In this document: positions 15,837 to 27,337 of the stretch, in pieces
How the letters are laid out: each line of letters begins with the position of its first letter
Numbering within the stretch: the stretch's first letter is position 1
Source of the DNA: JAEZDP01 sp044508265
Lineage (GTDB): Bacteria; Acidobacteriota; Vicinamibacteria; Vicinamibacterales; Vicinamibacteraceae
Direction: 5' to 3'
DNA length: 64,000 nucleotides
Assembly: GCA_044508265.1 (NCBI GenBank)
Contig: JBIQIB010000005.1
Location: 1 to 64,000, forward strand
Notes under the pieces: model-generated
What the model was told of the DNA's origin: nothing
Seen by the model: the letters and a program-made list of their open reading frames with translations, nothing else
Databases searched by the model: none
Program-made: the position numbers and the translations under genes

Positions 15837-17369
15837 CTACCGCTCGACGCGGTAGTTCGGCGCTTCCTGCGTGATGATCACGTCGTGCACGTGGCCCTCG
15901 CGGACGCCCGCACTGGTCACGCGCACCAGCTGCGCCTCACGCTGCAGCTGCTCGATGCTGGCGCACCCGCAGTAGCCCATACCCGCACGCAGGCCGCCCA
16001 CCAGCTGGTGCATCATCGCCGCCACGCTGCCCTTGTGCGCGACACGGCCCTCGATGCCCTCGGGCACGAGCTTGTCGGTGCCTTCACCTGTCGTCGCGTT
16101 CAGCTCGAACTCGTCCTGGAAGTAGCGGTCGCGGCTGCCGCGGCGCATCGCACCGATGGACCCCATGCCGCGGTACTCCTTGAACGAGCGGCCCTGATAG
16201 AGGATCACCTCGCCCGGGCTCTCGTCGGTGCCGGCAAACAGGCTGCCGACCATCACCGCGCTGCCGCCGACGGCCATCGCCTTGGTGATGTCGCCGGAGT
16301 AGCGGATGCCGCCGTCCGCGATCACGGGAATGCCGCGCTCGCGCGCGACCTGCGCGCACTCGGCCACCGCCGTGATCATCGGCACGCCGATGCCCGCGAT
16401 GATCCGCGTGGTGCAGATCGACCCGGCGCCGATGCCGACCTTCACCGCGTCGACGCCGATGTCGATCAGGTCGCGCGTCGCGTCGCCCGTGGCGACGTTG
16501 CCGGCGACGACGTCCACGTCGGTGAAGCGGTCGCGGATCCGCTGCACCATGCGCATGACGCCGGCGGAGTGGCCGTGCGCCGTGTCGATCACGAGCACGT
16601 CCACGTGCGCCTGCACGAGCGCCTCGGCGCGCTCCATCGTGTCGGCGGCAATGCCGATGGCGGCCCCGACGCGGAGCCGGCCCAGGGCGTCCTTCGACGC
16701 GGTGGGGTACTTGATGGCCTTCTGGATGTCCTTGACGGTGATGAGGCCCTTGAGGCGGAAGTCCGCGTCGACGACCAGCAGCTTCTCGACCTTGTGGGTG
16801 TGCAGGATGTCCTGCGCCTGATCCAGCGTCGTGCCGACGGGCACCGTAATCAGGTTCTCACGCGTCATGATGTCGGCGATCGGCCGCTCGAGGCGCGTCT
16901 CGAACCGCAGGTCGCGGTTGGTCAGGATGCCGACCAGCCGGCCCTCGCGGCTGCCGTCGTCGGTGATCGGCACGCCGGAGATGCGGAAGCGGCGCATCAG
17001 CTGCAGCGCCTCGTGGATCGAGTGCCGCGGCGACAGCGTGATCGGGTTGACGATCATCCCGCTCTCGGAGCGCTTGACCCGATCGACTTCCTGCGCCTGA
17101 TCCTCGATCGAGAGGTTCTTGTGGATGACGCCGAGCCCGCCCTGCTGCGCCATCGCGATGGCCAGCGACGACTCGGTCACCGTGTCCATGGCCGCGCTGA
17201 CGAGCGGGACGTTCAGGCGGATGTTCCGGGTGAACTGGCTCGAGATGTCCACCTGGCTCGGCAGCACCTCCGAGCGCCGGGGCACGAGCAGTACGTCGTC
17301 GAAGGTCAATGCGGTCCGCAGCCCGCGCTCCACCTGCTCGGCCGGGGTGATGGCCGACAGCGTTTCCAT
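15837..17369 (-). CDS. guaB: IMP dehydrogenase
   Basis: A 510-residue IMP dehydrogenase, the NAD-dependent enzyme committing IMP to GMP synthesis. The catalytic barrel begins LTFDDVLLVPRRSEVLP; a tandem CBS module lies at about residues 95-215; the active-site loop is GAGSICTTR with the catalytic cysteine; the flap region reads YRGMGSIGAMRRGSRDRYFQ; and the C-terminus contains GGLRAGMGYCGC. I take the ATG at 17369, which follows the secA stop codon by two bases, because it gives the family's usual N-terminus; an ATG at 17393 inside secA is the alternative. It is cotranscribed with secA. Confidence 0.96.
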   Translation of the reverse strand: METLSAITPAEQVERGLRTALTFDDVLLVPRRSEVLPSQVDISSQFTRNIRLNVPLVSAAMDTVTESSLAIAMAQQGGLGVIHKNLSIEDQAQEVDRVKRSESGMIVNPITLSPRHSIHEALQLMRRFRISGVPITDDGSREGRLVGILTNRDLRFETRLERPIADIMTRENLITVPVGTTLDQAQDILHTHKVEKLLVVDADFRLKGLITVKDIQKAIKYPTASKDALGRLRVGAAIGIAADTMERAEALVQAHVDVLVIDTAHGHSAGVMRMVQRIRDRFTDVDVVAGNVATGDATRDLIDIGVDAVKVGIGAGSICTTRIIAGIGVPMITAVAECAQVARERGIPVIADGGIRYSGDITKAMAVGGSAVMVGSLFAGTDESPGEVILYQGRSFKEYRGMGSIGAMRRGSRDRYFQDEFELNATTGEGTDKLVPEGIEGRVAHKGSVAAMMHQLVGGLRAGMGYCGCASIEQLQREAQLVRVTSAGVREGHVHDVIITQEAPNYRVER

Positions 17370-17371
17370 GG

Positions 17372-20467
<3,096 letters not shown>

Positions 20468-20482
20468 AGAGGCTACCTGAGG

Positions 20483-20502
20483 AGGGCTCCGCCGGGAGCC
20501 CT
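20483..20502 (-). promoter_or_regulatory. Hairpin in the secA leader
   Basis: An 8-bp perfect stem (AGGGCTCC at 20483-20490 with GGAGCCCT at 20495-20502) and a GCCG loop lies between the secA promoter and its TTG start, ending 15 bases before the start codon. It could influence translation initiation or message stability. No T run follows, so it is not a typical terminator. Confidence 0.5.
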
Positions 20503-20513
20503 GCAATCTTCCG

Positions 20514-20542
20514 ATTGTAGGGAACGCGCGGAAGCGAGGCAA
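20514..20542 (-). promoter_or_regulatory. secA promoter, sigma-70 type
   Basis: Minus strand TTGCCT at 20542-20537 and TACAAT at 20519-20514 are separated by 17 bases. This is the best sigma-70 match seen in the window. The expected transcript start is near 20507, about 40 bases before the TTG start of secA. Confidence 0.65.
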
Positions 20543-20584
20543 GGCCGCGACGTCTGCGGGAGGCGGGGCAGGCGCCCCCGCGAC

Positions 20585-21493
20585 TCAGTCGGCCGCGCGG
20601 CTGACGAGGAACCCCAGGGGGTTGGTCGGGCGCCCGTCGATCCAGACTTCGTAGTGGAGGTGCGCACTCGTCGATCGGCCGGTGGAGCCGACGTAGCCGA
20701 GCACGTCGCCCCGGCGCACGGTGCGGCCGGGCCGGACGGCAAATCCTGAAAGGTGCGCGTAGCGGCTCTCGATCCCGTAGCCGTGGCTGACCGTGACGAG
20801 GTTGCCGTAGTCATGGTGGCGCTCCGCCTCCGTCACGACGCCGTCGGCCGTGGCGTACACGGGCTGGCCGTGGTCGGCCGAGATGTCGAGCCCGAGATGG
20901 CTGGCCGGGGCAGACGTGAAGGGGTCGCGACGGACGCCGTACCCGGAGCTCAGGCCACCGAAGGCAGGCCAGATGGCCGGGGTGGCCCGGGCCAGCGCCG
21001 CCTGCCGCGCGATCTGCGGTTTCGCCGACTCGAGTTCCGAGGCCAGCGTGCCGAGGATCTGGCGCAGCACCCCCATGCCGTCGGGCGTGGCCGACGGGCC
21101 GTTGAGCCGCTCGAGCAGCGCGGGCGACATCTCGGCCCCGCCGAGGGCCCGCTGCCGCACCCGCTTCGGCAGCCGCGCCATCGCGGCCGCTTCCGCGTCA
21201 CTGGGGCGGAAGGCGTCGATGTCGTCGATGGCGGTCTGCAGCGTGTCGACCTGCTCGGCGAGGGCGCCCGTGGCGACGCGCATGCTCTCGTTCTCGAGGA
21301 GGAGCGACGCGCGCTGCGCCTCCCACACCTCGGCCTCCCACCGCGCCCTGGTCACCGCGCCCAGCGCCACCAGCGACGGGATCAGGGCGAGCACCGTCGC
21401 CGCGACGATCGCAGGACGCAGCGACAGCGTGAACCGGCGGACGACACCGGTGCGCCTGTCGGCAACGAGGATGGTGTAGCGCTTTGAGGCCAT
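20585..21493 (-). CDS. M23-family (LytM) peptidase, membrane-anchored
   Basis: A 302-residue cell-wall endopeptidase or an envelope regulator with a LytM fold. One membrane segment lies at residues about 26-48 (RPAIVAATVLALIPSLVALG), followed by a coiled-coil stretch (EAQRASLLLENESMRV ... LAEQVDTLQTAIDDI) and the C-terminal peptidase domain. All zinc ligands appear intact: HLGLDISADHGQPVYA and SAHLHYEVWIDGRPTNP. The type resembles the long-coil M23 proteins that cut peptide cross-links during growth. The ATG at 21493 gives MASKRYTILVADRRTG, a common beginning for this group; the open frame upstream is not protein-like. It lies between comM and secA on the same strand. Confidence 0.88.
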   Translation of the reverse strand: MASKRYTILVADRRTGVVRRFTLSLRPAIVAATVLALIPSLVALGAVTRARWEAEVWEAQRASLLLENESMRVATGALAEQVDTLQTAIDDIDAFRPSDAEAAAMARLPKRVRQRALGGAEMSPALLERLNGPSATPDGMGVLRQILGTLASELESAKPQIARQAALARATPAIWPAFGGLSSGYGVRRDPFTSAPASHLGLDISADHGQPVYATADGVVTEAERHHDYGNLVTVSHGYGIESRYAHLSGFAVRPGRTVRRGDVLGYVGSTGRSTSAHLHYEVWIDGRPTNPLGFLVSRAAD

Positions 21494-21597
21494 TGACTGA
21501 TGACGTCCGCGATTCCCGACGCGGGAACCGTCGCGGCGTGCGGGGCATGAACGTTCGTCCGGCCCAAACCGAACGGGCCCCGGAACGACAGGCGAGT

Positions 21598-23103
21598 CTA
21601 GCACAGGGCACCCGGCACGGGTACCCGAAGTTGCAGAGCTTCGGCCACATCGCCGCGACCGACCTCGGATCGGCCCGCCAGGTCGGCCACGGTGCGCGCC
21701 ACGCGCAGGACGCGGTCCACGGAGCGTGCACTGAGGCCGAACCGCGCGACGGCGCGGCCCAGCAACACCTGGATATCGGCATCCTCGCCCAGCGCCCGCA
21801 GCCCGGGGCCGGTGAGCCACGCGTTGGGCACGCCCTGACGGGAGATCTGGCGGGCACGGGCGGCCTCCACACGGCAGCGGACGACGGCCGACGGCTCGCC
21901 AGGGACGGGCGAAGCGAGGGCCGCCACGTCCACCGGCGGCACGTCAATGGCCAGGTCGACGCGGTCGCGCACCGGGCCCGACAACCGCCCGGCGTAGCGT
22001 TCGACGTCGCCGGGACGACAGCGGCACACGCGGACGGGGTGCCCACGGAGCCCGCACGGACAGGGGTTCATGGCGGCGACGAAGAGGAACCGCGCCGGAA
22101 AGGTGACGGTGCGCTGCACGCGGGCGATCCGGACCACCCCGTCCTCGAGCGGCTGGCGCAGCACGTCGAGCGTCTGCCGGTGGAACTCGGGAGCCTCGTC
22201 GAGGAACAGGACGCCGTGATGCGCGAGGCTGACCTCGCCGGGGCGGGGCTGCGGTCCGCCGCCGACAAGCGCGGCGGTGGACACCGTGTGATGCGGCGCG
22301 CGGAACGGCCGTGCCGCGAGGAGCCCCTCGCCGGGGCGGATCAGGCCCGCCGCCGAGTGGATCGCCGTGGCTTCGAGGGCGGCGTCGAACGTCCAGGCCG
22401 GCAGCACACCCGGCAGCCGCCGCGCGAGCATGGTCTTGCCGGTGCCCGGCGGTCCGCTGAGCAGCAGGTTGTGGTGGCCGGCCGCGGCGATCTCCAGCGC
22501 GCGGCGGGCGAGCGGCTGCCCTCGCACGTCCGCGAGGTCCGGCTCGTCGAGCGTGGCGCGGCGCGTCGCCGAAGGCGCCGCTCGCGCGGCGTCGGGATTG
22601 CCCAGTGCCGCCATGGCGTCTCGCAGCGTATCGGCCCGCAACACCTCGATTCCGGGGACCACTGCGGCTTCTGCCGCGTTGGCGGACGGCACGAGGACGT
22701 GGCGCAGGCCATGACGGCGGGCGCCCAATGCCGCCGGCAGCACGCCGCGGGCCGGCAGCACCTGCCCGTCGAGCGACAGTTCGCCGAGGATGAGCGTCCG
22801 CGACGCGGCCGCCGGCGGGCCGTTCCGAGCTGCGGCCAGGATGGCCAGCGCGATGGGCAGGTCGAAGCTGGTGCCCGCCTTCCGCAGGTCGGCGGGAGCC
22901 AGGTTCACCGTGATGCGGTGCGGCGGAAACTCCAGGCCGGAGTTGCGGATCGCGCTCCTGACCCTGTCGCGGCTCTCCCGCACCGACACGTCGGGCAATC
23001 CGACGAGCGTGAAGCCGGGCAGGCCGTACGCGACGTCCGCCTCGACGCGCACCACTTCCGCCTCGATCCCGAGCAGGGTGCTCGAGTGCATCGCCGCCAG
23101 CAT
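21598..23103 (-). CDS. comM: YifB/ComM-family Mg-chelatase-like AAA ATPase
   Basis: A 501-residue AAA+ protein of the YifB/ComM family, a hexameric helicase that promotes branch migration during natural transformation where studied. It has the N-terminal ChlI-like domain (GLPGFTLVGLPDVSVRESRDRVRSA), a Walker A GPPGTGKT near residue 220, the Walker B region HGVLFLDEAPEF, and a cysteine-rich CPCGLRGHPVRVCRC segment typical of the family. I use the ATG at 23103 (MLAAMHSSTLLGIEA), which matches other ComM starts; the ATG at 23091 is possible. No clear ribosome binding site is visible. Its presence is compatible with DNA uptake by the pilus system encoded at 29-38 kb, but that link is an inference. 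Confidence 0.92.
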   Translation of the reverse strand: MLAAMHSSTLLGIEAEVVRVEADVAYGLPGFTLVGLPDVSVRESRDRVRSAIRNSGLEFPPHRITVNLAPADLRKAGTSFDLPIALAILAAARNGPPAAASRTLILGELSLDGQVLPARGVLPAALGARRHGLRHVLVPSANAAEAAVVPGIEVLRADTLRDAMAALGNPDAARAAPSATRRATLDEPDLADVRGQPLARRALEIAAAGHHNLLLSGPPGTGKTMLARRLPGVLPAWTFDAALEATAIHSAAGLIRPGEGLLAARPFRAPHHTVSTAALVGGGPQPRPGEVSLAHHGVLFLDEAPEFHRQTLDVLRQPLEDGVVRIARVQRTVTFPARFLFVAAMNPCPCGLRGHPVRVCRCRPGDVERYAGRLSGPVRDRVDLAIDVPPVDVAALASPVPGEPSAVVRCRVEAARARQISRQGVPNAWLTGPGLRALGEDADIQVLLGRAVARFGLSARSVDRVLRVARTVADLAGRSEVGRGDVAEALQLRVPVPGALC

Positions 23104-23228
23104 GCCGCGGGCAGTGCATGGCGCGGGCCAGGTCCGGCACGCGCGAATGTCGTGTGAACGCTCGTGGTGCTGCCGCGGCGAGCGCAGGAACTGCGATCCG
23201 CGCATCGCGATCACCGGCAGAAACAGCA

Positions 23229-23266
23229 ACCGCGGGCCGGCGCCCATTGCTGGACCGGCCCGCGGT
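23229..23266 (-). terminator. Strong hairpin downstream of mltD, probable terminator
   Basis: Perfect 12-bp arms ACCGCGGGCCGG (23229-23240) and CCGGCCCGCGGT (23255-23266) with a 14-base loop. On the minus strand TGCTGTTTCTG follows. A second palindrome GGCGTCCCGGGACGCC lies at 23277-23292. The hairpins fill the space between the end of mltD and the start of comM and should separate their transcripts. Confidence 0.55.
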
Positions 23267-23323
23267 GAGAAGGGTTGGCGTCCCGGGACGCCATACGCCA
23301 GAGGGGGCGTGTTGCCGGAGTGC

Positions 23324-25048
23324 TTACTGGGCGGCGCGCGTGGCGCTGTCCACGTGGATCGTCAGCCGATCGCCGACCGCCAGCCTGTCGGAACGCAGGC
23401 GGTTCCAGCTCTTCAGCTCGGCCACCGTCACATCGTGCATGGACGCGATCCGCGTGAGTGTGTCGCCGCGCTTCACCCGATAGACGATCGGTCCGTCATC
23501 CGACACGCGGGTGCCAGTCGCCGACCCGGCCGCACTGGCAGTGGTCGCGTCGCGCGTCGGGCCGGCCGAGGCCAGGACGGGCGCGCCCGGTGCGCGCGGA
23601 ATGATGAGCTGCTGCCCGGTACGGACACGTGACCGCGTCGAAATGCCGTTGGCCTGGGCGAGGTCGACGCGCGAGACGCCGAGCTTCTTGGCAATCGACG
23701 ACAGCGATTCACCTCGCCGCACCGTGTACCACCGGAGCGCGGCAAGCTCGAGCTGGCTGGCGTCGCGGAGGCGGGCCAGCAGCGCCTCGCCGCGGCCGAC
23801 GGGTACCTTCACCTCGTAGTCGGGATACCTGACCGGCGTCGTCCAGCGGCGCAGTTCCGGGTTGAGTGCCTGGATCTCGTCGATCGACGCCCCCGTCCAC
23901 TCGGCGACGCGGCGCAGGTCGATGGCCGTCGGCACCGGCACCTTGTCGTAGGAGAGCGGCTCGGCCTGCTGCACCTCGAAGCCGTACTTGCCGGGGTTCC
24001 TGGCGATGATCGTCGCGGCCAGGATCATCGGCACGTACTCGCGCGTCTCTCGCGGCAGGTACCGCGACGAAGACGACAGGGTCCAGAAATCCGAGTGGCC
24101 GGAGGCCTTCATCGCACGCTGCACGCGCCCGGGGCCGCCGTTGTACGAAGCGAGGGCGAGATGCCAGTCCTCGAACATGCCATACAGCAGCTTGAGGTAG
24201 CGCGCGGCGCCGACGGTGGCCTTTTCCGGATCGGCCCGCTCGTCGATGTACCAGTCCTGCTTGAGGCCCATGTCGCCGGCGGTACCGCGCATGAACTGCC
24301 ACATGCCGCGGGCGCTGGCGCGCGACAGGGCGGTGGGCTTGAAGGCGCTCTCGATCAGCGGCACGTAGGCCAGATCCAGAGGGACGCCCTCCTCGCGGAA
24401 TACCTGATGAATCATCGGCAGGTAGCGCGTGGCCCTGTCGAGCCCGGCCTGCAGGTGGTCGCGCAGACGCCCCTGGAACAGCTCGACGTAGTGCAGGACA
24501 CGGTCGTTGAGCGGGATCGGGATATCGGGGACGGCGTTGGCAAGGTCGGCCTGCACCGCGGCCTCGACCATCTTGTCGGGCGGGGTGGACGGCGCAAAGG
24601 TTGCCACCTCGAGGAGCTCGTCGATGACGGCTGGCTCGGACGGCTTCTCGGTGAAGCCGTCACCCGTCTGGAGCGCGAGCGCTTCCTGCGCGGCGATGCG
24701 GTCGACGAGGCGGTCAAACTGCGCGCGCAGTCGCGGCTCCTGCCGGGCGCCGCCGGGCGCCTCGAGCAGCACGTCAACGGCGCGATCGAACGCGTCGCGC
24801 GCCTGCGTCAGGTGACCAAGTTCGAGTTCGTGCTTGCCCAGGGCGAACAGGCGATCCGACTCGGCGATGAGGTCGGCGACGGGATCGACGGGAACCTGGG
24901 GTGTCTGGGGCGCCGCGGCTGCGGCGGCGGGAGCGGGATCGATGTCCACCGGAGGCGCTGCGGCGACCTGGGGACGCGGGTTGCCACTGCAGGCCGCAGC
25001 GGCAACGACTAACAAGACTGCGCCTGGCAGTCCAACCGTTCGTCGCAT
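23324..25048 (-). CDS. mltD: MltD-type membrane-bound lytic murein transglycosylase with two LysM domains
   Basis: A 574-residue lipoprotein (signal with lipobox VVAAAAC) that cleaves the glycan strands of peptidoglycan. The catalytic SLT domain contains PLIESAFKPTALSRASARGMW, with the catalytic glutamate, and ASYNGGPGRV. A linker follows and then two LysM carbohydrate-binding modules, WYTVRRGESLSSIAKKLGVS and VYRVKRGDTLTRIASMHDVT. This is the MltD architecture. The ATG at 25048 follows a small hairpin. On the minus strand it lies 49 bases downstream of the aldehyde dehydrogenase gene but is not functionally related to it. Confidence 0.93.
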   Translation of the reverse strand: MRRTVGLPGAVLLVVAAAACSGNPRPQVAAAPPVDIDPAPAAAAAAPQTPQVPVDPVADLIAESDRLFALGKHELELGHLTQARDAFDRAVDVLLEAPGGARQEPRLRAQFDRLVDRIAAQEALALQTGDGFTEKPSEPAVIDELLEVATFAPSTPPDKMVEAAVQADLANAVPDIPIPLNDRVLHYVELFQGRLRDHLQAGLDRATRYLPMIHQVFREEGVPLDLAYVPLIESAFKPTALSRASARGMWQFMRGTAGDMGLKQDWYIDERADPEKATVGAARYLKLLYGMFEDWHLALASYNGGPGRVQRAMKASGHSDFWTLSSSSRYLPRETREYVPMILAATIIARNPGKYGFEVQQAEPLSYDKVPVPTAIDLRRVAEWTGASIDEIQALNPELRRWTTPVRYPDYEVKVPVGRGEALLARLRDASQLELAALRWYTVRRGESLSSIAKKLGVSRVDLAQANGISTRSRVRTGQQLIIPRAPGAPVLASAGPTRDATTASAAGSATGTRVSDDGPIVYRVKRGDTLTRIASMHDVTVAELKSWNRLRSDRLAVGDRLTIHVDSATRAAQ

Positions 25049-25049
25049 A

Positions 25050-25069
25050 GGCGTCTCGAAAAAGACGCC
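25050..25069 (-). promoter_or_regulatory. Hairpin immediately before the mltD start codon
   Basis: A perfect 7-bp stem (GGCGTCT at 25050-25056 with AGACGCC at 25063-25069) and a six-base A/T-rich loop ends one base before the mltD ATG. It occupies the normal place of a ribosome binding site, which is otherwise not seen, so it could limit translation of this wall-cutting enzyme. It might alternatively be a weak terminator of the upstream gene. Confidence 0.4.
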
Positions 25070-25097
25070 GGAGCGTAGCATCCGGAAGTCTGGATGG

Positions 25098-26894
25098 TCA
25101 AGGCGTCCCAAGCTCGTCCAGAACGAAGACTTGATGAGCTTCGCCCAGTTCGCGAGCCGCCGGCGTGACGATCGCGCGAGGCGCCAGGCGCAGCCGTTTT
25201 CCGGTCCGCATGGCCTGTCGAACGTCGTCTTCGCACACGAAATCGACGGGAGGGCCGGCGTCCGGCGAAGGGGTCCCGGCCGCGGTGTCCGCGCGAGCAG
25301 AGGAGGGGGAGCCGACCCGCACCGTCGAGTCGGGCCGCAGGCCCCTGCCCGCCAGGAACGCGTCGATCCGCGCCGCCAGCGTTGCGGCGTCGAGTGGCGC
25401 GCCGCCTGCCGGCACCGCAGGACGACTGGCAGTGGGCGCACCGGCTACCGCACCGCGGCCGAGGCCCCCGCCTGGCGGCGCCTGGACGGCCCCCTCTGCC
25501 GGGTGAACGGCCGCGGGCGCCTGGGCGGGCCGCAACTCGTAGGCGAGCCGCTTCACGTTGATGAGGTGCATCGGCGTGATGTTGTCGGACGTGATGTTGC
25601 CGCCGAACCCGCCGCATCCAAGCGTCATCGCCGGGTCGAGGCCCGTCGTCAGTCCAATCGACCCGTGCGTGGTGGGCGTGTTCACCACCACGCGGAACGC
25701 GGGCTTGTGCAACCCGAACTGGAGGATGACCTCTTCGTCGGTGCCGTGCACCGACATCGTGTGGCCCATGCCCCCGTATCGCAGGATCTCCTTGCTGCGC
25801 TCGCAGCCCTCGCGCCAGTCGGCCACCACGTAGTAAGAGAGGACCGGGCAGAGCTTCTCGATCGAGAGCGGGTGGTCGCGGCCGACGCCCTGCAAGTCCG
25901 CGATCAGGACGCGCGTGCCGCTCGGCACCTCGATGCCGGCCGCCGCGGCGATCGTCGTGGCCGGCCGCCCCACGAACGACGGGTTCGGGAGCCGCTGCGG
26001 CGTCACGAGGAGTCCTGCCAGCCGCGCCGCCTCGTCCTGGGTCAGGAAGACCGCGCCCTGCTGACGCAGCGCGTCGCGCAGCGGGGCGTCGATGGCCCTG
26101 TCGGCCACGATCGAGTTCGGCGACGAGCAGAGCAGGCCGTTGTCGAACGTCTTGCCCAGGATGATGTCGGCCGCCGCCTTGGCGACATCGGCGGACGCGT
26201 GCACGTAGCAGGGCGCATTGCCGGGGCCGACGCCGTAGGCGGGCTTGCCGGCCGAGTAGGCGGCGCGCACGAGCCCCAGCCCGCCCGTGGCCAGGATGAC
26301 GGCCACCTCGCGCTGGCGCATCAGCTCCTGCGTGCCCTCGAGCGTCACCGTCGTCATCCAGCCCACGCTGTGGGCCGGCGCACCGGCCGACGTTGCCGCC
26401 GCCGCCATGATCTCGGCGACGCGGTTGATGCAGCGTGCCGCCGACGGATGGGGGCTGATCACGATGGGGCAGCGCGCCTTCAGGGCGATCAGGATCTTGT
26501 AGATGGCCGTCGAGGTCGGGTTGGTGGACGGCACGATGGCGGCGACGACGCCGAAGGGCTCGGCAATCTCCACCACCTTGCGCGTCTCGTCGCGCCGCAG
26601 GACGCCGACGGTCGTCATGGGCCGGATGAACGCGTGCACCTGCTCGGCGGCGAAGCGGTTCTTCTGGAGCTTGTCGGCGGCGACGCCGAAGCCCGTCTCG
26701 TCGACGGCCTCGCGGGCGAGCGACTCGAGGTGCGGCCGGATGGCGGCGGCCATGGCGTCGACGATGGCGTCGATGGCCGACTGGGACAGTTCGGCGAGGG
26801 CGGACTGTGCCGAGCGCGCCTGCCGCGCGAGCGTGCGCGCCTCGGCCATCGAGGCGAGGTCGCGATCGTTCGGTGGGCGTGTGGGCTCGGCCAT
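25098..26894 (-). CDS. CoA-acylating aldehyde dehydrogenase, microcompartment type (EutE/PduP-like), with C-terminal extension
   Basis: A 598-residue aldehyde dehydrogenase that should convert an aldehyde such as acetaldehyde, propionaldehyde or lactaldehyde to acyl-CoA with NAD. The dehydrogenase core occupies about residues 10-450, with VPSTNPTSTAIYKILIALKA for cofactor binding and FDNGLLCSSPNS carrying catalytic Cys256. The remaining 150 residues are unusual: a Pro/Ala/Gly-rich linker (about 455-500), a short amphipathic helix LDAATLAARIDAFLAGRG at 501-518, a second linker, and a conserved-looking end DFVCEDDVRQAM ... AIVTPAARELGEAHQVFV from 551. The linker-helix pattern is that of an encapsulation peptide. 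A shell protein gene lies 30 bases upstream, which supports a microcompartment role. Confidence 0.92.
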   Translation of the reverse strand: MAEPTRPPNDRDLASMAEARTLARQARSAQSALAELSQSAIDAIVDAMAAAIRPHLESLAREAVDETGFGVAADKLQKNRFAAEQVHAFIRPMTTVGVLRRDETRKVVEIAEPFGVVAAIVPSTNPTSTAIYKILIALKARCPIVISPHPSAARCINRVAEIMAAAATSAGAPAHSVGWMTTVTLEGTQELMRQREVAVILATGGLGLVRAAYSAGKPAYGVGPGNAPCYVHASADVAKAAADIILGKTFDNGLLCSSPNSIVADRAIDAPLRDALRQQGAVFLTQDEAARLAGLLVTPQRLPNPSFVGRPATTIAAAAGIEVPSGTRVLIADLQGVGRDHPLSIEKLCPVLSYYVVADWREGCERSKEILRYGGMGHTMSVHGTDEEVILQFGLHKPAFRVVVNTPTTHGSIGLTTGLDPAMTLGCGGFGGNITSDNITPMHLINVKRLAYELRPAQAPAAVHPAEGAVQAPPGGGLGRGAVAGAPTASRPAVPAGGAPLDAATLAARIDAFLAGRGLRPDSTVRVGSPSSARADTAAGTPSPDAGPPVDFVCEDDVRQAMRTGKRLRLAPRAIVTPAARELGEAHQVFVLDELGTP

Positions 26895-26924
26895 GCGCAG
26901 GATCGACGCCGGCAGCGCCGGCGG

Positions 26925-27221
26925 TTACGGCTGCGACGGCGGGGCCGCTGCCGTCCGGGGCAGGATGCGCTCGACCTCGGCGTGCGGCCGCGGAATGACG
27001 TGGACGGAGACGAGCTCGCCGACGCGGCGGGCCGCTGCGGCACCGGCATCGGTGGCCGCCTTGATGGCGCCGACATCACCGCGAGCCATCACCGTCACGT
27101 AGCCGGCGCCGATGTACTCCTTCGCCGTCAACTGCACGTTGGCGGTCTTCACCATGGCGTCAGCTGCCTCGATGGCGCCAATCAGGCCGCGGGTTTCGAT
27201 GAGTCCAAGGGCGTCCGACAT
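26925..27221 (-). CDS. Bacterial microcompartment hexameric shell protein (BMC-H, PduA/EutM-like)
   Basis: A 98-residue single-domain BMC protein: DALGLIETRGLIGAIEAADA, MVKTANVQLTAKEYIGAGYV and TVMARGDVGAIKAATDAGA are diagnostic. Such proteins form flat hexamers that tile the facets of metabolic compartments, with a central pore for small metabolites. The length is typical. It is the first gene of the two-gene operon with the acylating aldehyde dehydrogenase. No pentamer (BMC-P/EutN), trimer (BMC-T), PduL or signature diol dehydratase or aldolase gene is in the window, so further parts must lie elsewhere. The ATG at 27221 follows a TAGAGT box by 12 bases. Confidence 0.95.
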   Translation of the reverse strand: MSDALGLIETRGLIGAIEAADAMVKTANVQLTAKEYIGAGYVTVMARGDVGAIKAATDAGAAAARRVGELVSVHVIPRPHAEVERILPRTAAAPPSQP

Positions 27222-27233
27222 GCGTGCGCCGTG

Positions 27234-27239
27234 ACTCTA
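27234..27239 (-). promoter_or_regulatory. Possible -10 box of the microcompartment operon
   Basis: On the minus strand TAGAGT is followed by 12 bases and the ATG of the shell protein gene. The implied leader is about five bases, so translation would be nearly leaderless. No -35 box and no ribosome binding site are visible. Confidence 0.3.
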
Positions 27240-27337
27240 GCATGTTGCCCCGGGGGCGACAACCGGTCTACCATCACGCGTTTGCCGGTGGTCCACGACG
27301 GCCCCGGAGCCCTCGTCCGTTTCAGGAGATGTACGAC

